Shown: piece by piece, positions 57,065 to 64,000 of the stretch | Layout: every line of letters begins with the position of its first letter | Numbering within the stretch: the first letter of the stretch is position 1 | NCBI GenBank assembly: GCA_965214375.1 | Contig: OZ243947.1 | Location: 434,001-498,000, forward strand | Source: Endobugula sp965214375 | Lineage (GTDB): Bacteria > Pseudomonadota > Gammaproteobacteria > Pseudomonadales > Cellvibrionaceae | Length of the DNA: 64,000 bases | Direction: 5' to 3' | Program-made: the position numbers and the translations under genes | The notes under the pieces: generated by a model | The model's database searches: none | What the model was told of the DNA's origin: nothing | What the model saw: only the letters and a program-made list of their open reading frames with translations

Positions 57065-58500
57065 TGGCAATAGGCAATATTAAACTCGTTTTTCTCATTA
57101 CGGATAGCCTGCTATTTTGTATCCTTGCCATTGCCGTTGCTTACTTTCTCTATGCACGTCAACATGAACACCTGTATGCTCCGTGGCGCTATATTGCGAA
57201 AAGCCGGGTTGCTATGGGCGCTGGTGCAATACTACTGGCATATTTATCGGTTGCCGTAGTTGACTCGATACATTTTCAACGTCAAATCAATACAGAAACG
57301 GCGCTTAACGAAACCGCTAACCACAAAGCGATCTATTCTGACACGATCAGTTTACTGGATGTCTGGTTGCAACCCTTACGCGACAACAGTGAAAAAACCT
57401 ACTCCGCCCCTTTTGCGACACACCTGTATGTGAAAGTCACGGTTGAAAAACCTGATGGTAGTACCACGCGAGACTACCCACGACTGAAACACGTTGCGCA
57501 GCACCTTGAGACCGATGAATCGGTACTGACCGATAGTATTGGTCGCAGTGTTCCCGGCATCATTAAAGGCTTACTCATTACCCTATTATTGTTACTGTGT
57601 ATTAGCTGGCGAGTGCACCGTCAATACAACGGAAGTGTTATGCACAGCATAATGGCAACACTAACAGGCAAAACCGACACACAATGGCAAGCCTTTATTG
57701 TTTGCTCTGGTGCAGTATTTATTCTAGGCGCTGTCGTCGCAGAACTTAGCAGTGTGTATCATGTTTTGGGAACCGACAAAATTGGCGAAAGCGTTTTATA
57801 CCAATCATTGAAAAGTATTCGTACGGGTCTTCTCATTGGCACATTAACCACCTTGGTGATGTTACCGTTTGCGATTGTCATGGGAATTGCTGCTGGCTAT
57901 TTTCGTGGTTGGATTGATGATTTCATTCAATATTTATACACAACCTTAAATTCTATCCCCGGTTTATTATTGATTGCCTCTGCTATTTTGATGTTACAGG
58001 TACATATGGATAATCATGCTGAAAGTTATAGCAGTCTGTTAGAACGTGCGGATTTACGTTTAGTCTTTCTGTGTATGATTTTAGGTGTTACCAGTTGGAC
58101 TGGCTTATGCCGTTACCTGCGCGCAGAATCCTTAAGGTTACGTGAAATGGATTATATTGCTGCCGCACGCACCATGGGGGTTAGCCACACACGCATATTG
58201 GGCAGGCATATTCTTCCCAATGTGATGCACTTAGTACTTATTACGGTGGTGCTGGATTTTAGCGGATTGGTTCTGGCCGAGGCCGTACTGGCCTATGTGC
58301 AAATTGGTGTTGACCCCACCACCGAAAGCTGGGGCAATATGATTAACAGTGCACGTTTAGAAATGGCACGTGACCCGGCAGTCTGGTGGTCACTTGTGGC
58401 TGCCTTTATTTTTATGCTGGTACTGGTACTGGCTGCCAATTTATTTTCTGATGTCGTACGTGATGCACTGGACCCCAGAATGGGAGTTGAGCAACGATGA
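57064..58500 (+). CDS. peptide ABC transporter permease (second), extended YejE/OppC type
   Basis: A 478-residue permease, longer than YejE (341). The additional part is N-terminal: two early hydrophobic segments around a periplasmic-looking region (about residues 80-165), then a third segment and the standard OppC core (about 255-470) with EAA loop AARTMGVSHTRILGRHILPNVMH. The core ends DALDPRMGVEQR. The start overlaps the previous TAA. The long N-terminal part may contact the anchored binding protein; that is inference. Confidence 0.88.
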   Translation: MAIGNIKLVFLITDSLLFCILAIAVAYFLYARQHEHLYAPWRYIAKSRVAMGAGAILLAYLSVAVVDSIHFQRQINTETALNETANHKAIYSDTISLLDVWLQPLRDNSEKTYSAPFATHLYVKVTVEKPDGSTTRDYPRLKHVAQHLETDESVLTDSIGRSVPGIIKGLLITLLLLLCISWRVHRQYNGSVMHSIMATLTGKTDTQWQAFIVCSGAVFILGAVVAELSSVYHVLGTDKIGESVLYQSLKSIRTGLLIGTLTTLVMLPFAIVMGIAAGYFRGWIDDFIQYLYTTLNSIPGLLLIASAILMLQVHMDNHAESYSSLLERADLRLVFLCMILGVTSWTGLCRYLRAESLRLREMDYIAAARTMGVSHTRILGRHILPNVMHLVLITVVLDFSGLVLAEAVLAYVQIGVDPTTESWGNMINSARLEMARDPAVWWSLVAAFIFMLVLVLAANLFSDVVRDALDPRMGVEQR

Positions 58501-60185
58501 GAGCTTCACACACCCCTTTATTGCAAATTTCCAATCTAACAACAGGTTTTAACAACTGTGATGGTACAACCACACCCGCCGTTAACAACGTTAGCTTTCA
58601 TATCAACCCGGGAGAAACATTTGCACTGGTTGGTGAAAGTGGAAGTGGCAAATCCATCACGTCACTGTCAATGATGCGACTTCTGCCAGAAAATGCTGTC
58701 ATTTCTGCCGGTGAAATCACGTTTCAGGGAACCAATATACTAACCTTGACCGAAAGTGATATGCGGAAAATCCGTGGTCAAAAAATCGGAATTATTTTTC
58801 AAGAACCGATGACATCACTCAACCCGGTCATGACCATTGGCGAACAAATTGCCGAAGCCGTATCCAAAGCCAATCCTGAAAATCATCAAAGCGCTATTTA
58901 TAACGAAGTCGAAGACTTATTGGCATTGGTGGGAATTAAAAATCATAAGGACAGAGTACACGAATATCCTCATCAGTTTTCTGGCGGCATGCGTCAACGT
59001 GTGATGATTGCTATTGCACTAGCGGGCAAACCTGAGCTGTTAATTGCCGATGAACCGACAACCGCACTGGATGTTACCATTCAGGCACAGGTACTTGAAC
59101 TGATTAAAGATATTCAGCAAAAACGGAATATGGCTGTGATGTTAATCACCCATGATCTGGGTGTTGTACACCAAGTTGCTGACCGTGTTGCCGTCATGCG
59201 CCATGGAGAAATTCTTGAAACCGCTGACTGCGATACCTTTTTTAAACAACCACAACACGAGTATAGTCAACAGCTATTTGAATCTATCCCCTGCTTGTCC
59301 AAACGCGGACAAACACTCAGCGTGATTGATAGCACAGACGATCAGCCTGAAAACGCACCACAGGCAACCATTGATAACGAAAAAACGTTACTGGACATTC
59401 AACAACTGACGACCTTTTTTGCAATTAAAAAAGGAGTTTTTCGGCGCACAGTGGGACACGTGAAAGCCGTGCAAAATGTGTCATTGAGCATTAAACAAGG
59501 GCAGACACTGGCACTGGTTGGCGAGTCCGGCTCCGGCAAAACCACATTAGCAAAAACGGTGATTCGTTTATTGGAAGCCACCTCTGGCGATATTACCTTT
59601 AATGATATTAATATTGCACAATCCGGGCTTAAGCGGCACACCGTAAAAAATATGCGCGCCGATTTACAAATTGTGTTTCAAGACCCCTACTCTTCCATGA
59701 ACCCCCGTATGCGAGTGTGTGATATTCTTGCCGAAGGCATGGTAGCACTGGATATTGAAGTTAACCCGCAAAAACGCGAACAACGGATTAAAGAATTATT
59801 GCAACTCGTTGGCTTGCCGGAGTCTTCTTTATACCGTTATCCGCATCAATTTTCCGGCGGACAGCGTCAGCGTATTGCCATCGCACGCGCTTTAGCCGTT
59901 AACCCCAAATTGATTATCTGTGATGAGCCCACCAGTGCATTGGACGTCTCCGTACAGGCACAAATTCTTAATCTCTTAAAAGATTTACAACATCGTTTAG
60001 GAATTTCCTACTTGTTTATCACACACGACATTTCAGTGGTCAGCTATATTGCGGATGAAGTTGCCGTGATGTACCAAGGAGAAATTGTCGAACAGGGTGC
60101 GGTAGAAGATATGATTGTTAAACCACAACACGAATATACAAAGAAACTCATGAGCGCCGTTCCCGAACTGTATCGGGAAGCATAA
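58497..60185 (+). CDS. peptide ABC transporter, fused ATP-binding protein (YejF/DppDF type)
   Basis: A 562-residue protein with two ABC ATPase domains in tandem. The first has Walker A GESGSGKS (about residues 48-55), signature FSGGMRQR and Walker B LLIADEPTTALD; the second has GESGSGKT (about 341-348), FSGGQRQR and LIICDEPTSALD. Q-loops (IIFQEP, IVFQDP) and H-loops (ITHDLG, ITHDIS) are present. It starts at the ATGA overlap with the second permease and ends two bases before the convergent TPR/GT gene. Complete, so the transporter should work. Confidence 0.93.
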   Translation: MRASHTPLLQISNLTTGFNNCDGTTTPAVNNVSFHINPGETFALVGESGSGKSITSLSMMRLLPENAVISAGEITFQGTNILTLTESDMRKIRGQKIGIIFQEPMTSLNPVMTIGEQIAEAVSKANPENHQSAIYNEVEDLLALVGIKNHKDRVHEYPHQFSGGMRQRVMIAIALAGKPELLIADEPTTALDVTIQAQVLELIKDIQQKRNMAVMLITHDLGVVHQVADRVAVMRHGEILETADCDTFFKQPQHEYSQQLFESIPCLSKRGQTLSVIDSTDDQPENAPQATIDNEKTLLDIQQLTTFFAIKKGVFRRTVGHVKAVQNVSLSIKQGQTLALVGESGSGKTTLAKTVIRLLEATSGDITFNDINIAQSGLKRHTVKNMRADLQIVFQDPYSSMNPRMRVCDILAEGMVALDIEVNPQKREQRIKELLQLVGLPESSLYRYPHQFSGGQRQRIAIARALAVNPKLIICDEPTSALDVSVQAQILNLLKDLQHRLGISYLFITHDISVVSYIADEVAVMYQGEIVEQGAVEDMIVKPQHEYTKKLMSAVPELYREA

Positions 60186-60187
60186 TT

Positions 60188-61645
60188 TTATCTGGACCAA
60201 ATATTTACATTTCCAGACGCTTTGTGTTCAACAATAATCTGCGACAACAATGTTTGTAACCGTTTAGCGATAATTTGCCAATCATCTAAGCACGGTTGAC
60301 GCAATAGGCGCATGGACGGATACCACGTAGTATCTTCACGATGCATCTGCCAGCGCCAGTCGGCGGCATACGGTAACAAATTAATAACAGGCTTGTTAAA
60401 AGCCCCTGCTAAATGTGCAACAGCAGTATCAACGCTAATAATCAAGTCCATCTCATCCACAATAACGGCGGTGTCAATAAAGTCATGGATAAATGGTGCC
60501 ATATCAACCACATCATATTTGTCAATGACGTATTGTGTTGCCTCTGACTTTGCAACATGCAGGGAAAAGAATGTTACCCCTTTGGCACTCCTTAAAGGTG
60601 AAATATCATCCGGGCGCAGACTTTTTTTATCCTTTAACGAAAAGTGCATATAATCTTTCTTTTTGAAGCTTTCCGTTAATGCTGTTGACCACACAATACC
60701 GACATTAAAATCACCCTTTTTATGTTCAAGTTGTTGTAATAGTTCTTCATTACGCGTACGGCTTTTTGCATCATCAGAAAGAAAAAGATAAGGAAACTTA
60801 CGAGCTGGAATAGTCTCCGGTGTCATATGGGTACACTGCATCAAGCTCATCAGTGGTGTGTGATAATCATAACGGCGTTTCAGTTCTACCTTATTATCAC
60901 CCACAACACTAACATCGCTCACACCACGCAGTGTTCCCAATAACGTGTTTAATGATTTATGCTGTTTTTGCAACATAATATCAACACTGGCACCCTCATC
61001 GACCAATTGTGTAATAATGCGTGTAAATTGAATACAGTCGCCGAACCCTTGCTCAGTCCATACCAATAAAGTTTTTTCTTTTAGCGATTCTCCTTGCCAA
61101 CGCGGCATCGGCATTTTTTCATGTTGAATCCAATTAAGTTGCGCATGCGAAGAAAAACGGTTTTCATACAATTCAAAACCTTCTTCATATTTACCCTGAC
61201 ACAATAACAGTTGACTCAACCCAAAGGCCGTCACATTAGTATGCTGCATTTGTAAACTACGACGAAAAGCAATAATGGCGCTTTCAAGATCACCCAGTAA
61301 AAAATGCGCTGTCGCCAAACGATGTCACATCAAACGATTTTTATCATGAAATGCAACACACCCTTGTATAAAGGTCACCACATCTCTATATTTAGCACGC
61401 TCCATTAAATAAGAAACCGTTAACGTAGCCACTTCGGGATGAGTACAATCCTGATTAAAGGCTTTTAACAACCACTTTTCAGCCGCCTCCATATTTTCGG
61501 TTTTGTAAAAGCACCAGCCTTTAACCGCCTTTAAATGAGCATTAGTATGCGCCTTTTCCCACAACTCTTCACAGTATGCCAGTGCATCACCGTAACGGTG
61601 TTCTTTTAAAACGTTATTGAGCTTATCTTGTATGTCTTTATCCAT
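60188..61645 (-). pseudogene. TPR protein with GT9-like domain, interrupted by in-frame TGA
   Basis: The frame from 61645 begins with TPR-like repeats (RYGDALAYCEELWEKAH, GWCFYKTENMEAAEKWLL, then CVAFHDKNRLM) and meets a TGA at 61325-61327. It continues without a shift as HRLATAHFLLGDLESAIIAF and further TPR, followed by a GT9/heptosyltransferase-like domain: WTEQGFGDCIQFTRI and the C-terminal DLIISVDTAVAHLAGAFNKPVINLLP. Most relatives have a Trp at the stop position, and TGG to TGA is one base change. UGA is a normal stop elsewhere here, so this is a nonsense mutation. Full length would be 485 residues. It sits one base behind ccmG, where ccmH is usually found. Confidence 0.83.
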
Positions 61646-61646
61646 A

Positions 61647-62171
61647 TTATTTTTGAGAGTAAGTTTGATATAAAGGCGCTAAGGTTTCTTCCCACACACC
61701 CAGTGTGACTATGCCTACATGCTTATAACGAATAATACCTTCTTTATCAACCAAATAGGTTTCCGGCGCACCAAAAACCCCAAGATCGATACCCAATACG
61801 CCTTGCTGGTCGACAATATTAAAGCGATAAGGGTGACCGAGATCGGTCAGCCATTGTTTTGCTGGTGCATTTTTATCTTTGTAATTAATACCAATAATAT
61901 TAACCCCCTGCTCTGCCAATTGATTCAGCACTGGGTGTTCATATTTACAGGCAACACACCAGGTTGCCCAGATATTTACCAGATTAACCTGCCCCATCAA
62001 ACTAGCGTTGGTTAATGGTTTATCCTCAAGACTGGCTAAAGCAAATTCAGGAAACGGTTTGCCAATTAATGCCGATGGCATCTCTTCAGGATCTAAAGAT
62101 AAACCACGCCAAAAAAAACCGACCAATACCATAAAGATACCCAGCGGTATAAATAATTTTAAACGATTCAT
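61647..62171 (-). CDS. ccmG: cytochrome c biogenesis thiol:disulfide oxidoreductase CcmG (DsbE)
   Basis: A 174-residue membrane-anchored thioredoxin-like protein that passes reducing power to CcmH and apocytochrome c. One N-terminal transmembrane segment (about residues 6-22), then ALIGKPFPEFAL, the active site ATWCVACKYEHP (Cys72 and Cys75) and the cis-Pro region GVFGAPETYLVD. The start at 62171 has GGAAA upstream; the frame extends to 62198 without better signals. It follows ccmF, but the gene behind it is the TPR/GT pseudogene instead of ccmH. Confidence 0.93.
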   Translation of the reverse strand: MNRLKLFIPLGIFMVLVGFFWRGLSLDPEEMPSALIGKPFPEFALASLEDKPLTNASLMGQVNLVNIWATWCVACKYEHPVLNQLAEQGVNIIGINYKDKNAPAKQWLTDLGHPYRFNIVDQQGVLGIDLGVFGAPETYLVDKEGIIRYKHVGIVTLGVWEETLAPLYQTYSQK

Positions 62172-62231
62172 AAAATTTCCAAATACAATTTTTATCAATA
62201 TGATGTGATAATTATTCAGTGATAGCTATTC

Positions 62232-62297
62232 TAAAGACCGTGAACCGCATGGATGCGGTTCCCGAGACTACATGGAAGTATTTACGGCGTGTCTTGG
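62232..62297. repeat. palindromic repeat element at the 3' end of ccmF
   Basis: A perfect inverted repeat GAACCGCAT-GG-ATGCGGTTC (62242-62261) is followed by CCCGAGACTACATGG and TATTTACGGCGTGTCTTGGG. This layout is the same as that of dispersed palindromic repeats of marine gammaproteobacteria, which read CATGGATG in the loop and end ACGGCGTGTC. The right end runs into ccmF and supplies its stop codon. Only this copy was seen in the window. Confidence 0.6.
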
Positions 62298-64000
62298 GAA
62301 TAGCTACCACCGCATAATTCAGCTTTTGTATTATTAAACTTTTTAACACGATAACGCTTATCTGCGATAGCTAAAAAGCCACCAAAGGCCATCAATAATG
62401 CGCCCAACCATATCCAGCCGACAAAAGGTTCGTTATGCAAACGTACGGCCCATGCTTGTCTACCGTCGGTGGTGGTGCCCAACGATTCACCCAAAGCAAC
62501 GTAAAGATCACCAAACAGCCCAGAGGTAATACCTGCCTCGGTCATAATATCGGCCGTAGAAAAATAGCGGCGTTTCTGTGGAAATAAGCTGTTTAGCAAC
62601 ACACCATCATCATACACATCGATGTGTGCTTGCTGAGCGATATAATTGGGGCCACGAACGCCTTTGATCTCAACTAGATGATATTCATAACGACCTAGCG
62701 CAACACGATCATTCTCTTCCATCCGCAAATCACGTTGGTCACTATAAATCGTATTTAAACTAGCCCCCCATATCATGACGGCCACGCCACTATGCGCAAA
62801 CACCATACCGTAATAGCTCTTGGTTAATTTTCCAAGCCCCTGCCAGCGTGACGGCGCATTGCGTGTTTTATCCATCACATCTACACATAAGGCCAATATA
62901 ATCCATAGACCGATACTCACCGCTACAGCAGCCATCAACGAATAATTATCATTATAGAATAATGGAAATAATGCACCTAATACTATTGCGGCAACAATGG
63001 GTTTCTTTAGTAAACCCCAGAGTTTTTTTGTGGTGGTTTTTTTCCAAAATACCAGCGGACCAATACCCATTAATATCGCCAACAAGCCCATAAGAGGAAC
63101 GAAGAAGGTATTAAAATAAGGCGGGCCTACTGAAATTTTTCCAAGATTCAATGCATCGGCAAATAGCGGATACAACGTGCCCAGCAAAACCGTGAGCATG
63201 ATTATCACTAACACAATATTATTGGCCAACAGAAATATTTCACGGGATAACCAATGAAAAAAAGACGTGCCTTTAACCACAGGAGCCCGCAGTGCGTATA
63301 ACAGCAAAGCACCGCCAGTCACCACCAGTAAAAAACCAAGAATAAACGCACCCCGTTCAGGGTCATTGGCAAAAGCATGCACGGAGGTTAATACTCCGGA
63401 ACGCACAAGAAACGTACCTAGCAAACTCAATGAAAAAGAAAAGATCGCTAATAAAAGAGTCCAACTTTTAAACACACCGAGTTTTTCTGTTACCGCCAAC
63501 GAATGAATCAATGCGGTGCCTACCAACCAAGGCATAAAGGATGCATTTTCAACCGGGTCCCAAAACCACCAGCCACCCCAGCCCAATTCATAATAAGCCC
63601 ACCAACTGCCCAGAGCGATACCTAAGGTTAAAAATGCCCAAGCCACCGTTGTCCACGGACGTGCCCAGCGTGCCCAAGTACTGTCTAAACGACCCGACAG
63701 CAATGCGGCAATGGCAAAAGCAAATGCGACTGAAAAACCCACATAGCCCATATACAGCATTGGCGGATGAATAATTAAACCGGGGTCTTGCAACAAAGGA
63801 TTCAGATCACTTCCCTCTTCAGGCGGAAACGGTAAAATGCGGTCAAACGGGTTGGAGGTAAAAATCATAAACACTAAAAAACCAACCGCGACCATACCCA
63901 TCACCGCCAACACCCGCGCTACCATATCCAGCGGCATATGTTTGCTAAAAACAGCTACAGCAAATGTCCACAAGGCGAGAATCAAACCCCACAATAGTAG
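62282..64000 (-). CDS. ccmF: haem lyase subunit CcmF, 5' end outside the window
   Basis: The visible 572 codons of CcmF, the integral membrane haem-ligating protein of system I cytochrome c maturation. The Trp-rich haem-handling motif WGGWWFWDPVENASFMPWL, the HPPMLYMGYVGF segment and FLVRSGVLTSVHAFANDPERG are present, with around a dozen transmembrane helices. The reading frame is still open at the window edge, and the first 70-90 residues are missing. The final residues (YSQDTP) and the stop codon lie inside a palindromic repeat. It is followed by ccmG after about 110 bases. Confidence 0.95.
   Translation of the reverse strand, partial: LLLWGLILALWTFAVAVFSKHMPLDMVARVLAVMGMVAVGFLVFMIFTSNPFDRILPFPPEEGSDLNPLLQDPGLIIHPPMLYMGYVGFSVAFAFAIAALLSGRLDSTWARWARPWTTVAWAFLTLGIALGSWWAYYELGWGGWWFWDPVENASFMPWLVGTALIHSLAVTEKLGVFKSWTLLLAIFSFSLSLLGTFLVRSGVLTSVHAFANDPERGAFILGFLLVVTGGALLLYALRAPVVKGTSFFHWLSREIFLLANNIVLVIIMLTVLLGTLYPLFADALNLGKISVGPPYFNTFFVPLMGLLAILMGIGPLVFWKKTTTKKLWGLLKKPIVAAIVLGALFPLFYNDNYSLMAAVAVSIGLWIILALCVDVMDKTRNAPSRWQGLGKLTKSYYGMVFAHSGVAVMIWGASLNTIYSDQRDLRMEENDRVALGRYEYHLVEIKGVRGPNYIAQQAHIDVYDDGVLLNSLFPQKRRYFSTADIMTEAGITSGLFGDLYVALGESLGTTTDGRQAWAVRLHNEPFVGWIWLGALLMAFGGFLAIADKRYRVKKFNNTKAELCGGSYSQDTP

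Noticed and set aside
61325..61327. In-frame TGA as recoded Trp or selenocysteine
   Set aside because: TGA ends intact genes in tight overlaps (murI, ligA, LysR at 21624), so it is a stop here. No selenocysteine insertion hairpin or expected Sec position is present.

Overview
The window reads as chromosomal DNA of an AT-leaning gammaproteobacterium. Supporting markers are zipA next to smc and ligA, miaE, lpxH, rmuC, ccmF/G/H/I, ppiB, a DUF934 partner of a siroheme reductase, and an AddA/AddB-like helicase-nuclease pair of the type found in several gamma- and betaproteobacteria. A marine or sulfur/methyl-oxidising lineage (for example the Methylophaga/Cycloclasticus area) would fit, but that placement is a guess. 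TGA, TAA and TAG all end intact genes, so the standard bacterial code applies.

Layout. 1-11 kb: end of pntB, tag, a secreted dienelactone hydrolase, a relic of an IS481-type transposase, DUF2489 and rmuC, then the overlapping run murI-addB-like-addA-like, with a convergent GT9 glycosyltransferase. 12-19.3 kb is an accessory region on the minus strand. It holds a very large secreted protein (eight-bladed PQQ-type propeller, Cys-rich modules, calcium-binding repeats and an alpha/beta-hydrolase) broken by two compensating frameshifts, then AT-rich small membrane and orphan genes, then a truncated and frameshifted Rhs toxin end with immunity-like genes. 19.3-26.5 kb: a CbbR-like LysR regulator, SCO, miaE with a second LysR, a long AcnB with its terminator, and a membrane-anchored CBS-like protein. 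26.6-38.7 kb is a long minus-strand run: smc, zipA, ligA, SLT lipoprotein, small orphan, HAD phosphatase, acyl-CoA ligase, patatin, nitroreductase. 38.9-44.8 kb: ccmI/ccmH, tRNA-Val and tRNA-Asp, sulfite/nitrite reductase with DUF934, a CPA2 antiporter and an FkbM methyltransferase. 44.8-53.4 kb: two pseudogenes (hydroxyacid dehydrogenase, DUF3179), an orphan DNA-binding-like protein, a sodium-channel-like protein, cysS, glnS, ppiB and lpxH. 53.4-53.9 kb is a gene graveyard with a ZrgA-like tail and an FtsX-type permease tail. 53.9-60.2 kb is a four-gene Yej-type peptide ABC transporter. 60.2-64 kb: a TPR/GT9-like gene with an in-frame TGA, then ccmG and ccmF, running off the edge.

Two themes stand out. 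First, the core genes (smc, ligA, cysS, glnS, acnB, murI, addAB-like) are all intact, while at least six accessory genes carry stops, frameshifts or truncations. This looks like real, ongoing gene loss. Second, the cytochrome c maturation genes, normally one operon, are split into ccmFG and ccmHI about 21 kb apart, with tRNAs, transporters and relic genes in between.
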